A stretch of 64,000 bases of DNA from Ridgeia piscesae (GCA_025642075.2 JAODUO010000135.1:240001-304000); one strand, 5' to 3'. Shown: positions 49,701 through 62,949, counted from the stretch's first letter. A program made the numbers and translations. Notes: generated by a model from the sequence alone, not told the origin.

Positions 49701-50040
49701 GTACGTGAGATATCTGAAGGCCAATTTATGTGGAATAAACGGAAAAAGAGCCAACACATGGATGTTCCTTACTGGTGGTCGGGGTGGTGTTTATCATGAC
49801 CAGTCTGGTTGTGGATTACAACAGCACATACGCAGATGATGTACGTGAGAGTTCTGACAGCCATGCTATATTTGACATGGTGTGTACCGGTATGTGTTTA
49901 TCAAAGGAATGTTCCCAACTAGCAGAGAGTGTTTTCCCATGTATCATAACCTACCCTAGACTGGTTGCAACATGGAACAGAACACAAGTCAATGATGCAT
50001 GTAAGAGCTCTGAAGGCCATGTTACATTGACTATGCAATA
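46760..50040. repeat. tandem satellite array, 136-bp core units within older ~175-bp units
   Basis: Ten near-identical 136-bp units lie at about 47943-49240 (unit includes GATGTACATGAGAGATCTGA and CAAAACAACTTGGTCATGAA). They are flanked on both sides by older, diverged units of about 175 bp that carry an extra ~39-bp block (CTAGTCTG..TCTCAGTACCACAA). Short frames recur with YERNGKRGRPKTTWS, but 136 is not divisible by three, so the frame changes each unit and the array cannot encode one protein. Confidence 0.92.
47494..47722. repeat. 74-bp tandem repeat nested in the satellite array
   Basis: About three identical copies of a 74-bp unit starting GGTCTAGTCCCAATCTGGTT and ending ATGGCAGCTTGGAA. 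It is a sub-segment of the larger unit that amplified separately. Confidence 0.92.
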
Positions 50041-53000
50041 CATTGACCAGAAAAGTTTGAATCATATTATATGTTATTCTTCTAAAAATTAAGGTCTTAG
50101 CTGGAAATAATGTTACGCCAGTCTTGATGTAAGCAAGTGGGCCTATCAGTGTGAAAATGGCTGGCATGGAAGCCATTCACATAAGACACAGCCATTATTG
50201 GCCAGCTTGTTTTCACTGGGTTTTTTTCAATGACCATCCAATGTTGTTTGAGCTGTTTATTTAATTAGTACAGATTCATTCAATTTGTTTCAGTACCATC
50301 TGTGCAGATATCATTGTAGACTCCTAGTGCTGGAATTATGATTTGTTAATCTAGTGACCAGCTGATCCCTTCTAAATTCCACCTGTCTTATCAGTAATAA
50401 TCACCCATCTTGAAGATGACAGATGAGTCTTTAACTAAGTCCATGTTCTCAATTCTAGAGAACGTAAACATATTTGGTGAAAAGACACAGCCATTGAAAG
50501 ATGTAACTGATAGTTTGTTGCTCATTTTGTTGGAAAGGCTAAAAAGATATATGTGTTTTTCTTGTGTGTTTTATAGTATCTGAATTGCTGGTACTGAGCA
50601 CTAGTGACTGCTTAAAAATGAGTCTGCCTGGTGGAGACTGTGGAGTCTCTGTCAAACATTGCTTCCAAAGCCGACATTGTTGTTGTTGTGTGAAGTGTCT
50701 ACATGAACAGAAACAATGTGTGACATGTTTACAGGCCACAACCAATCGGATACTGACTTTATGCAGGATTACATTACTGCAACTTTTGTGAAAGCATAAG
50801 AGTCAGGATGCACCGATTAATCGTGATTCACAGTATTTGTAGGTTTATGATGATAGTTGGACATACAGTTCTTCAATTTATGTACCATGGTTTATTAAAC
50901 ATTTTTAATGGTCATCAGTGTTTCCGTAGGTTGCACTCGGGAATCCTGAGACATTTCAGCCTATCATAGGCTCACAGCACTCGATTCCGCTGCATGTGAT
51001 ACGTTTGCAATTTTGCATGGACTATCCAACACCCAACAAGCTAATTCACAGGAAACAAGGACACTTTGAAGGTCTTTCAACGTAGCCTGCATTAACATAA
51101 TTATAAGTTGTATGTCTGGAAACATTTCGGCCATTAAATGACATGACAGAAACACCCCAGGGAAGCAGATGTCCAGAATGACACAACTGATTGTAATATT
51201 TGTTGTACGGTGATGAAAGATACCAGACTGGAAATACCACCAACATGATTTAACATATCTGAACAGACACCACCCAGTATATTCTTCAAATTCAGCTACA
51301 AATATATTCGAAAGTGACAGTAAACTAGTCTCTAAACATGTCTCAAAATAAAAAACCTGAAAAAAGCTTTTCAGTTGAAAGATGTCATTAAATTGTCCAC
51401 GACTGGCTGTCATCAGTAACCAAATTGGCTACAACCACAAGCTGTCAAAGCAAATGCATGTTCTGCCAATAAAACCAGTTGATTTATTGGTTCGCAGTCA
51501 AGCTCCAGTAAGCTATTACAATTCAAACAATGGCAGATGACAAGTGCAGACGATTGGTAACAAACTTTTAAAACAGTCTATTAAAATGTATGCATTATAA
51601 CTGGCACGCTTGTGCAACGTATCATGATTAAGTCAAAACGTTGACCAAATATTGAGAATTTAATTTAAAACAGAAAATAATTGTTCCATCCCTACATGAC
51701 AAAGCATCCTGCTACACGGAAAGGCCTGTTGCAATCTTGCTAAATCTTGATAAATGCATCAACATATTATGCCAATGTGCAGAGGTCACACCAGATCAAC
51801 CAAATACAACATGACATGACAACGTTTCGCTGTCACAAATAATTCACCAAGAAAACCTAGACTGAAATGGAAATTTTCCAGAAAATGTCATCCTTTCAAG
51901 CTATGCCTTACAAGTGAAAACACAGGCAAATTGGATATCAAAAAACCCTTTTGAAAGGAAGAATTAGTGTCTTTGATAGAACAACAGTGGCAGGAGATCT
52001 TCAGCACTATTTGAAACAGACATCTCTGATTCTTATTCTTCAGTTAATGGGCGATTTCAAACAGCACATTCTCATTGAAATTGTGCCATAGTGCAGAATT
52101 AAATCATCCACTTATCGATCAGTGTTGACATTGGACGTCACAGATTGTCCCACATCAAGTTATTTCAGGATCTAGCTGCTGCTGAATATAACCTCAAGAA
52201 GTACTATGTAACAATATGCTATTTTTATTTCATGGGTTTACAGTTATGAGTGGTCGTAAAGTACTCATTTGCACTAATGATTGAGTCATTTGTGTCACAA
52301 ATGCCAGCACATTATAGTAATGGATGTCTTTTTAGAGATATGCCTTTTGTGTTTAAGCAAGTGAGTATGTCTGAATGAGCAATAACATGAACCAAAGACA
52401 AACAGGGCAAGCAATGTTCAGGAGCCTCTGCTCACCAATGCAGTAGCAGCTGCTGTAAGCACTCTCTCAATCAGGGCTAGTTTTATGGCTTTGGGTACTG
52501 GTGTCAAATGAATTATAGACCCATGGATCTGGGTTCACATGAAATGGATTGTGTGGGTATAGATGGATCCCACGGTCACATACCCCCTAGACCTTTAGGA
52601 ATTTGTAATTTTCCTTAGACATGACTTTAGAAGAACCAGAAATTAGGCAGTGGATATGCAATATTCTTTACACCACCCACCCATCTTTTGATGCCATTAC
52701 TGGTGAAGTTATGTAGTCCTATGGCGACAAATATTCAACAGAATCCCCCACCTTCTGATGCCTTTATTTGAGACAGTATGACAACAGCGTAGCAGTGGGT
52801 TAGTGTTAAACATTCTAAGATGAGTCAAAACGCTATAACAGAATCGGGGTTCAATCTAGGATCTTGGCCAAGTGGCCAATGTTCAAACTATAGATCATTT
52901 TTATTATGAGTATAAGTGTATTATTACTATTAATAAACGAGAATATGGGCCTCCCTGGAGGTCTATTTTCTAGCCCTTATTCTTTCTGACACCCAGGCAT

Positions 53001-55555
53001 TTGACAGGCGCTGTGGCAAATAATGTCACTACACCCTATATAACTGGTGTAATGCACTTTAGTGTCTGAAATATTTCCAGCAAGGCACTAGCTGCAAAAT
53101 ATACTCTCTTGTTGTGATGTCTGATTTTTTAAATCCTGCTGGATTCCTAGAAAAATCTATAAATTCAATCCGAGACCAACATTGAGACGACATGAGTTCA
53201 GGTATAATCAGTGAAGCCATTATGAAATTGAAATGAGCTTGCCGGAACTGATGACAACAGTGCACTCTGACACAGACACAGGCACCACACTAATGGATGA
53301 ACTGAGTGCTTCAGGCCAGAGAGATGGAAATATGAATGCACTTAAACACTGAGAGCAAGGCAGTAACAACTCCAAGCTTCTACTAATGCAAGTGTCCAAT
53401 TGTGAGCCACTGGAGAGGAACCTGATGGTGGTGTGTGCCCAAAAGAACAACATCATCCAAACAATGGTTGCTCGCACTTGCGTCATTTGCAACTCAACAC
53501 GGCAATATCAAAGAAACAGAACCAACTGTTCAGGCAAGCCTCAGGTGAACTGTGTCATTGTGGTAGACAACAGACTTTTGAGGTTTGCATTATCCTTCAA
53601 ATACCGGGTACACAAATATCTCAGACAACATGGTTGCTGAAATCAACCGGTTCCATGTCTTCAAGGAAATAGGCCTGAGAACTGTTTTGTAAAGATGTCA
53701 TGTATGCTCTTACAGAATATCCATACTACAGTGCATAACAGAATCTGATAGAAATATCTGGAGGATTTTCAACATGATCCGTAAATGAATCTTAAGCTTT
53801 GGAGCAATACTTCCCTCATACTACCAGTAATTGGTAATCCATCGCTGTTGAAAATTTCTAGTTTATATGCAAAATTGCAAGGGCACCAACATTTTAACTT
53901 AAACTGAAATTCTGTCATCATTATAATGACATGAATGCCAGCAGTGGACATACTATGTTAGATACAGCAACAATGTGCTATAAGCCCACAAACCACTTGG
54001 GCTAGGACAAATAGTGTTCCTTTTAATACAGAAGCCAGGCAAATTTACAAGTTCTCTGATGAGTGTACATCTGATAGTATTACTAACATGACTTTGAAAG
54101 ATACTGTTGGTCATCATCTTGTCGAAGATCATGCCAAAAGTATATAACTACGTGTCGCCATTGCAATCCGAGTCAGGACAGATCATGATGCTAAGTGTTA
54201 AACATGTGTTTTGGCATAATGCTGGTTTGACATTCGCTGTATCAATGTACCGGTATCGCGATATTTGTGAAAGTTTGATTACCGATACTTCATGGTATTG
54301 CTATACTTTGATAGCTTTTTATCAAACACCCAAGGTTTGATACTTTCGATAATTTTTTATACTTTCTACTCTCAATGGTCATAGCCTTAGTAGGCAAAAA
54401 CACAGTAGTTTCACCAGAGGTAGAGAAAGAAACCGAACTGTTATTACAAAAGTTGCAAGAAAATTTGAATAGTTTCATTTAATTTTAATTATCTATACAG
54501 TTTTAATGTTAAATCACAAGTGTCTTTCCAATACAATTAATTATAAATAAATCAGTGTTAACAGTGAGTGTTCAGTTGTGCTGGCACTAATGTAAGTGAT
54601 AGGTGAGCATGTTTTAACATTATAATACTGCTATATGGTGCATTTGTAAACAACTGGGGTGAAGAACGGTATTAATTTCAGTTAATTCATTGCATTTTTT
54701 TGTGAAAGCATTCCCTGGTCAAACCATGGCTTAGTTTGTTTTTCCATTATCCCAACTTTCACTTCTCAACTCAACCAACTCATACACCCTTTCTTAAACA
54801 ACTGACACTGCATGAGGGAAAGTATTTAGACTGTCTTAAGCAGGACACTCTATCCATTATTGACCCTTGCTCACGTTGAACTTGGTTGAACTTCTGTGTA
54901 AAACAAATTAAGCATCACCAGACAGACAGATAATTGTATCCAAGACAGCCAGTGACAAGACAACTCCACAATACAGATATTTTGATATTCCTAATTATAT
55001 ACGCAGCTTGTTAATAACAAAACCATACATGAAGTCAGAGGAGATTGGCACTGAGCTGGACTAGTTACAGGAATCGGAAAGTAAAGTGACTGGAAATGGT
55101 AGTGACTGGAATAATACAGCAACTTGAACTGTGAAATAACTGGAATAGTAATAACCGGAACAGTCCAGTAACAGGAATAATACAGTGATAAGAATTGTGC
55201 ACAGACAAACTGGAATGGTACTGCTACTGGATTGGTAGTCACAGGAACAGCAGTCTAGAAAGAGTAGCATTTGCCATGACCTGAACACATGTAAATGAAG
55301 GAGAAAACACACTTCCTGTTGATTCACATAATCAATTTGATGACTGGTTCATTTATTCTTCTGATCAATAAGTTGATCGCAATGTTAGGTGGGTGCTTGG
55401 ACCACCTGATCAATGAAGAAGTACATTGATTCCACCACCAACCTACTGGCAGAAATGTATGCCAATATCACTGCAGACAGACTGGTTGACAGGGGGGTGA
55501 ATGTTCAATATAAAATTACCATCAAACTCAAACGGGAGTGACTGGCCACATGAAA
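50041..55555. other. no gene firmly recognised
   Basis: Long AT-rich stretch with only short frames. 50418-50575 (+) gives a 52-codon frame starting MTDESLTKSMFS, and 50564-50791 a Cys-rich frame (CCCCVKC..QCVTC), neither assignable. 53220-53640 (+) holds two adjoining open stretches without a domain match. A hAT or other transposon origin is possible but unproven. Confidence 0.35.
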
Positions 55556-55766
55556 TGTGCTTGCGCTCCTTCGGTTGGTAGTTAAATGTAGTTGGAAGAC
55601 ATTGTTCCTAACCTTACTTATGTTGCTAAGAGCATTTCTCGCTGTGGGCATTAGGGTGGTGATTGAGAGGAGTTTCTTTAAACTCAAGCTAGTCAAAAGT
55701 CAAAACCTAGCTTTGCTCATGTACAGGACAAGAGCAAAAGTGCAGACTAGTGCTTTTATCCACTAA
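55556..55766 (+). pseudogene. possible hAT transposase C-terminal remnant
   Basis: The frame reads MLLRAFLAVGIRVVIERSFF followed by KLKLVKS. hAT dimerisation regions typically read LL.LPVTVAS.ERSFSKLKLIK, so the ERSF.KLKL core is suggestive. It is short and isolated, with no BED finger or catalytic core visible. Confidence 0.4.
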
Positions 55767-58689
55767 GTCAGAGTTGATTAATGCTGAAGACTGTGTTGTG
55801 TCTACAAAGTAACAGTCCAGAGTATTCTTACTGTTAGTGAATATAATGAATCTTCTGAGCTAAAGAGCAACATATAACTCATGGTTTTGTTGATGGATTG
55901 TTGTTGTTGCTCTGGTAATGGCAGGACTCACAGTGAACAATGAACTCATGTTATGTTGAAACGTATTATTTTTAATCACAAAGTGTTTGGTTTTGCACTT
56001 AGGGGATTGTAGGTGATATTTCTTGTTTTGATTTAATATGAGAATTTCACATTGAAATGTACATGTGGTGAATTATTAAATTGCACCCATTAATATGTTG
56101 TAGCTGGTTCCTAATGTGATGTTGGGGGAATATCAAGGCATTATTGATTAGATGTAGATGATAATGTTGTGCTCTTTTTGATGTGTCAGCATTTTAAAAA
56201 CCTTTACCAATAGCACTTCGTTGCCTGATTCTGAGTCTACGGTTGGACTTTTGTATTTGTAAAAACAATTTAATGATCATTCACTGGACAGCTTCCTGTC
56301 ATATTTATAGACACTGTGGTGATGATTGTCAGCCATGTCAACATACCTCCTAGGCACAAGGTTTTACCGAAGACATGTACTTTCAAGACAACCTTTCTTT
56401 CTTTCTTTTCTGAGATACGATTAGTATATTTGGAAACAAATCTTATGAGATGTTAGGACACATGCATTCTTGAATGGTCTTTCATTTTGACCTACTTGGG
56501 TTCAGAGATTAAGCATTCTATTGATACTTGATAGTCATCTGATCACTGCCACAGATATATCAAAACCATACAGGTTGCCAGACTGACTGACATCTTAGCA
56601 TCAGATTAGACGTCTTCAACTTTGAAAGCATTTGATATGGTGCACAAAACTGCACACGCTCACATTGTTAGAGAGGTCATGTGAATCGGCAGTTTGCTTA
56701 CATAAATTAAAATTACGTTAAATTTATTTGTTGAAGCTGAGAGTATAATCTTTTAACTAGTGCCGCATATCGATTAGCGCTGTGAGGATGCTGCAAATTT
56801 GCTTTAATGGAGAATTGCTGTTTTTATGTTGATGATTCGCCATTACGTTTGTATTCCCGCCAATAACATTGCTTATTCTTTCACTGTAACCTACTAAATG
56901 TGAGTTCGTATATATAAGTATATTTAGTAGTGTGTTATGTAGTTGTTATGTATAACTGTGTTACAATACTTTATGATTATAGTTAAACTATGTTCATGTT
57001 TGCAAAAGCATGTTTAGTAATTCGAAGACAGCACTTGTATTTGTGTGCATTATTTGATGATTAATTCTCCCATTCAACTGACGAGTTAAATTACAACGTA
57101 GTTACTATTTTAGTTAACCTGTTACGATTGATATTTATGTGTGCTATTTCTAAATGTAGTCTGCCTGAGTAAAAATAACTGTAATTGCCATACATGTGTC
57201 GAGTGGGCACTTTGCAGTAATGTGCAATTTGAGTCTAGTCGCCAGGCGGCATTATTACTAAAAGTGTATTTGTTTTATTTGCAGTTTGATTGTTGTGTTG
57301 TGTGTATATCTATATATTCTACTATTCTTCTGCTCCTGCTGATACACCAATAACAGTTTGAAATCCAAAACAGTGAAGAGTTGCTGCCAACATATGCTTT
57401 GGTGGCCAAATGATCATGTACGATGAGATCAGTACTGAAATGGAAGAATGAGTCAATGGCGAGTTCATCACATCTGTTTATGTTTCACTTTGAGATGACG
57501 CTTGATACACTGGGTAATGAGTCACAACACTGTTGATGGCTATTGTTGTTGTGGTTATATCACCCGTGCCACGGATGCAGTGATACAATCTGCCCTGGGC
57601 ATGTTTTATATTATGATGACAGCAACGTGCTGCAAAAACTGGTTGATGAATTGATACCGTTCAAAGAAGCCTTAGATACCATCAAGTGCCAAAATAGCGA
57701 TTCTTCTAGCATTCTCATCCCGTGTATTTGGGCTACAAAGTCAGCTGCAGCCAGTCCTTGTGAGATACATGAGACTTACCAGACATGCAGACCTCAACAT
57801 CTACACTCTTCCAAAATGTTGAATCATATATAGTGACTTTGTGATTGATATTGTATAAACTGATATTGTATGAATGTGGCCAGCATTTCCAAGAAATAAA
57901 GATTTACACCTGCCAATTTCATAAAGACAGTGGTGCAGAAACGTATGGATTTTTTTAACCGAGAATGAAACTTCTGGTTAAAAGAAGCAAATTATTCACA
58001 GACACAAAACCATTCCTTCATTGATGAAATTGCTTTACCAAAACAAGCATGAGAATGTAAGTTTGGCACATGATATAAAGACACAGTGCAGCATACACTA
58101 AGGTTTAGAGGGTGATAAATTGAGACAGACAGTTGGAACATATACATGCAGCAAATCCTGGATAAAGAAAATTATGTGCAGAATCAAAAGAAAACATGAA
58201 AGTATTAACAAACTACAAAGTCACCCTGTGCAAGCTGTGAACTCAGGAAGGCATTAACTTTGCTATGCCTATGTGTACAAAAGACAATTACATATGAAAA
58301 TGGATGGAGACCAGTGACATCTCTGCGAAGTGGAGTGCTCAACCAATAGCATGGCAGAGTAACCTAGACCAGCAAGTCTTAACGGCTGGGTTGTGACCAA
58401 AATTGGGTCACCAAGCTATTTTGAGTCGGTCTCCAAGGGTCTTCCGTGATTGTCAAATGTTCTTTAGTTGTTCCTCTCGCCCATACCAGTTGCATCTGAG
58501 ACGAATTATTTGTGCTAAGCAATGTCACACATGTATTTTATATATGGGACCCGATTCAACAACGTTTTTTGATTACAGGATTAGCATTACCATGAGTACC
58601 GGATATGTGCCTTGAGCTCGCTCAGTGAGGCAACATATCAAGAAACAGCGTAGCACTTCCATTAATAAACAGCAACGTACTTGTTAAAG
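55767..58689. other. no gene recognised; weak transposon-like pieces
   Basis: 57600-57800 (+) has LVDELIPFKEALDTI and ILIPCIWATKSAAA, faintly like hAT transposase core sequence. Near 58380 GGCTGGGTTGTGACC resembles hAT terminal sequence. Neither is strong enough for a separate call. Confidence 0.3.
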
Positions 58690-59224
58690 AGCAATATATT
58701 AGGGTGGATGAATGCTGAGATTTGATGTTACCTCAATTACCTGAGCTACCTCACCAGATACATCCACCATTCCCAAAGAACAAAAAAGTTCTCCTTATCA
58801 TAGACGACTACAACACTCACATTGCCAAGTTAGAAGTTATTGACTTAGGTAGAGAAAATGGCATCGTCATCCTGCCCCTACAGCCACAAGTTGCTGCTAG
58901 CTCATGCCACTTTTGAACCATTTGGGACGGTACTATAACACTGCATACAACGACTGGATGATAACCCACCTAGGCAAACCGATCACTATGTACAATGTCG
59001 CTGCAGAAACAAGGATTGCCTACCAGAAAATGTTCATATCAGCAAACATCCAGCCAGGATTCTGAGTAAGTGGCGAATTCCCTATTTTGTGAAGACAAAT
59101 TCTTGACCTCTGTGGTGATAGAAGAACCTGGACTGAACGGGAGTGAACTCTCTCATCAACCAGATCAGCAACAGACAACAACAGCTACTGACACAAGTAG
59201 CACTCAGCAATTGACACAACACTA
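58690..59224 (+). pseudogene. pogo/Tigger-type DDE transposase, C-terminal remnant
   Basis: KNKKVLLIIDDYNTHIAKLE with VIDLGRENGIVILPL (about 58776-58890) matches the second catalytic aspartate region of DDE_1 (pogo/Tigger/CENP-B-like) transposases, normally LLILDNH.SH followed by ..L..PPH. After a frameshift at about 58905, NHLGRYYNTAYNDWMITHLG and KPITMYNVAAETRIAYQKM (about 58915-59020) then NIQPGF match the downstream region. A third frame, NSLFCEDKFLTSVVIEEP, then a Gln/Thr-rich tail, runs to a stop near 59224. At least two frameshifts and missing N-terminal half: inactive. Confidence 0.82.
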
Positions 59225-60086
59225 GGCAGCACAGTTTGGGACCACAGCTAGAGAGTACCAGCTCTATGGACAGCCAGCTGGGAAAAGTGGCACCAGCTAC
59301 TGGAGGACAGCAACATAGCCTCACCCAGAGACCCGTCCACCCGTCATTTGGAGGGGAAAATTTGAAAGTTGCGTTTTTGGACGGGCAGTTATTTGTCATG
59401 GACGGGCCGAGACGGGCCGTCCATAACCGTCCATGTCGTTTTTTTGTGCGAGCTTGCCCGTCCATGCCATTTTACAATGTAATTGAAACTGCCAACAAGT
59501 CAGTTACAGACAATGTATCAATCACTACAGTTTATTACTTGCGTCAATGACATTCTCTGTGTATCACAGAGAGTGTTTGTCTGGTTGTGGCAAGCTAGTC
59601 ATGGTAAGGTAACTGATTGTATTATTTGAATTATGCATACAAGATTTTAGCAAAAATTTTATTTAGATGCACTTGTAATTTATTGAGACATAAATTACAG
59701 AGACAAGGCGTACATGTTTTATAACGAAGTTATCACACTTGATGTCACCACCAAGAAGCCACGGTTGGGGTTGACTGGCAGTGAAAGGCGACGCGCCAAT
59801 ATGAAGCCACTTGCCCTGCGAGGGAGGCTAGACGCTCTTTCATATATAAATCTCGTCATATGGTTCTAACAAACGTCGCTGATTTGATAACTACCATCAC
59901 GATAAATGTACGTGTATCACGTGATTTTATTTAAGAGATGCATTCGTCAATACGCCAGTCATTTTGTATGAGTTTATCAAACAAATTGCGTCACACTATG
60001 AACTTTTTAATCACCGGTAACAAAGACTAGTATTACCACGTGGACATACATAGAACGGAAACACAGATCGACAACAGTTCGTCTAG
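59225..60086 (+). promoter_or_regulatory. spacer with possible TATA promoter near 59840-59850
   Basis: CATATATAAATC at about 59840-59851 is a good TATA-box match, about 240 bases upstream of the ATG of the candidate gene at 60087. It follows a GC-richer stretch at 59760-59820. A start site near 59875 would give a roughly 210-base 5' UTR. Near 59290 there is also a single copy of the unit seen in the 62301-62940 minisatellite. Confidence 0.35.
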
Positions 60087-61984
60087 ATGTCTACTGACAT
60101 ACCAACGACTTCTGCTGTGTCAGCGATCACGCAAGAAAAGGTATGTTTATAGCATTCATTTATTTGTGTGGGTTGCGATTTACAGCATAGCTTGTATTTG
60201 AAATAAGTATGTGGGTCGGGATCGTCGTGGTGGTAAGATAAATTGGGAAATATTTTTTTTATGTTGACGTGCGTTTTTTAGTTAAAATCCATCTATATCA
60301 GTTTTACTAGGATGCCATCCACCTTTAAGAAAACCAAAATGTATAACAAAATAATAATGTCTGATGAAATTGATTATTATTTAGGTTTATTGATTCAGTT
60401 TAATCAGAAATAAATATGTGGGTAGGGATCGTCGTGGTCTTAAGATAAAATTGAGAAATTATTTGTTAATGTTGACATGCGTAGTTTCAGTTAAAATCCA
60501 CTTATATCAGTTTTATTTGGATGCCATCCGCCTTTAAGAAAACCAAAATTGATAACAAAATAATAGTGTCTGGTGAAATTGATTATTATTTTGGTTTATT
60601 GGGTCAGTTTATTCAGAATTCAACACGTCAACGCAATGCCTACAATGGCTACACGTGTAGAAGGTCAAAGTTCGAAGTTTGGTGGTTCATATTTATAGAT
60701 CATTTAGAAAATCCATTCATACCGGCTCAATTTAATGCCATCCGCACATTAAAGATACTAATATGTTCTGATGAAACTGATGGTTATTTTCTTTTCAAGT
60801 TATAGCATTTAATCAGAAATTTGAAAAATAAATTAAAAGCAATCAGCTTAGCAATCGCTGTACGAGACATCGACATGTACGAATCACTCAGTCATTTAAG
60901 CATCCTAGTTTATGAAGAACCTAGTTTGTGAAGAATGATAGTATATTTGAGTCTTTGTAAATTAATGGAATATAGAATATGTTCCATTAATCAACATTTA
61001 ATACGTTTTCTTGGGCGCCGTCCCTGAAATTTGTTGGTGATTTCTTTTACGAGAGCAGCATTACGCAATCGCCTCACGTGGCAGACCTGTAAACAGCGGT
61101 AGTCGGGTAAGAATCTAGGTCAATGATGCCTAATAATTTCAGTTCGCGGCAGTTAAAATGGGGCAATTGTCGTCCCAAGTACGTGGGAAAACATCGCCCT
61201 GTGGCGTCCAATCAATTGCAACAAATGTAACTACTTCAAAGACAAAGTCATCATTGCGACGCCTTGGTTTTCAGACTCTGGTAATAAACAGACTCCCATT
61301 TGCAGACCACCTTCGATGCCACCTGTTGACAGTGTTATTATTGGGTGGAAGGATTTAACCGACTTTATTGACAGGCACATTAGAACAATGTTCCAGTTAG
61401 GTCTTCTGCGTTTCCCTGGTACTGGAAGGTCAACTTTCTGTGCAATTCAGTTGTACTAAATATAGGCCAGACAGTACACAAGGAAAGAATAGAACAACGA
61501 TGGGTAACAGGGGTTCATTCAGTGTATTAAGTAATGTCACTAATGCCTCATTGGGCAGCCAAGAATTTATATAAAGATATAATTTAAAGATATAAAAGAA
61601 CATAATCCCTGTTTCCAGGATGGACACTGTTCAAAACTGAATGCAAGCAATATGTCATTGTTTGGACTTGATATAACATCAAATGGCAAGTGAATCACCT
61701 TAATGCAAAACGTATAACCTGTATGCAGATAAGCTGGTAAAATATCTTATTTTCAACAGAGATCTGCGGTTTCTCCATCATTGCTGTGGATGCAGAGGCA
61801 GGAACTAAATCAGAAGCAAACACCACACCCTGACTTCACCACCAGTCATCTCGACCAACACATCAGCTTCAGCTACTTCAAGATTCCAGCTAAGGACTTC
61901 CATTTCTCTGTGGCAATTGATATTTTCATAGAACACAACACAGTGCAATCCTGCAAAATCTGCCATTATTTAATGATACAATAA
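60087..61984 (+). CDS. candidate three-exon gene, unrecognised 138-residue protein
   Basis: Proposed exons are 60087-60140 (MSTDIPTTSAVSAITQEK, donor GTATGT), 61143-61280 (acceptor ATTTCAG, reading FAAVKMGQLSSQVRGKTS to GFQTL, donor GTAATA) and 61760-61984 (acceptor TTCAACAG, reading RSAVSPSLLWMQRQELNQ to CHYLMIQ, TAA). All junctions are phase 0 and no stop intervenes. A TATA-like box lies upstream, and AATAAA at 62088-62093 follows the stop by about 100 bases. The protein is Ser/Thr/Gln-rich at the N-terminus, with a small aromatic-rich C-terminal part (ISFSYFKIPAKDFHFSVAID). I recognise no family. The model rests on signals chosen by eye and may be wrong in part or whole. Confidence 0.3.
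60207..60830. repeat. ~207-bp tandem repeat, two full copies and one diverged
   Basis: Copies start near 60207 and 60412 (TATGTGGGT(C/A)GGGATCGTCG) and share CCACCTTTAAGAAAACCAAAA-type sequence and GAAATTGATTATTATTT. A third, partial copy ends near 60830 (GAAACTGATGGTTATTTTC). It lies in the first intron of the candidate gene above. Confidence 0.85.
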
Positions 61985-62300
61985 CTGACTATTTTAAATT
62001 ATATCTCAGCTGTAAGTGATTGTAATTGTATGACTTCTATTTTCATTGTTTGTTTGTTGTACTATATTGTAAAAGTTCCTATATGTCAATAAATGTACAT
62101 AGTTTAATTATGCTTGTATTGTTATATTAAATTTTTAATCACATGTGAGATTGTGCATTAATATATGCATAGCCTTGTTTTATGTCCAATCATCCTTTTT
62201 AACATGCTGATTGCAAAATGTGTTGATCGTACGTCGATCGCGCTTCGTGGTAAGTTGAATAAAATTTGGACAGGCAAAAATTAGATCCTGGGTGAGGGCC
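61985..62300 (+). terminator. 3' flank with polyadenylation signal AATAAA (62088-62093)
   Basis: AT-rich sequence after the candidate gene's stop, with one canonical hexamer followed by GT/T-rich sequence (TTATGCTTGTATTGTT). Confidence 0.4.
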
Positions 62301-62940
62301 TGGACAGCAATTGACAGCACCAGCTACTGGACCACAGCAATAGACAGCACCAGTTACTGGAGCACAACACTAGGCAGCACCAGCTACTGGACCACAACAA
62401 TAGACAGTACTCACCAGCTACTGGATCACAGCAATAGACAGCACCAGTTACTGGACCACAGCAGTAGGCGGCACCAGCTACTGGATCACAGCAATAGACA
62501 GCACCAGCTACTGGATCACAGCAATAGGCAGCACCAGCTACTGGAGGACAGCAATAGACAGCACCAGCTACTGGATCACAGCAATAGGCAGCACCAGTTA
62601 CTGGACCACAGCAGTAGCAGCACCAGCTACTGGATCACATCAATAGGCAGCACCAGTTACTGGACCACAGCAATAGGCAGCACCAGCTACTGGAGCACAG
62701 CAATAGGCAGCACCAGCTTACTGGACCACAGCAATAGGCAGCACCAGCTACTGGAGCACAGCAATAGGCAGCAGCAGCTACTGGACCACAGCTATAGGCA
62801 GCACCAGCTACTGGAGGACAGTAATAGGCAGCATCAGCTACAGAATCACAGCAATAGGCAGCACCAGTTACTGGACCACAGCAATAGGCAGCACCAGCTA
62901 CTGGACCACAGCAGTATGCAGCAGTGGATCACCAGCTACT
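62301..62940. repeat. 30-bp minisatellite (CACCAGCTACTGG), ~21 copies
   Basis: The unit is ACAGCAATAGGCAGCACCAG plus CTACTGGACC, with period 30 and occasional one-base slips. It is open in frame as repeated QHQLLDHSNR. It abuts the protease-like frame of the Gypsy remnant. The same unit appears once near 59290. Confidence 0.93.
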
Positions 62941-62949
62941 GGGGATGGC

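Noticed and set aside
50564..50791. Zinc-finger protein from a Cys-rich frame
   Set aside because: Cysteine spacing fits no RING, FYVE or B-box pattern, and the flanks show no coding signal.
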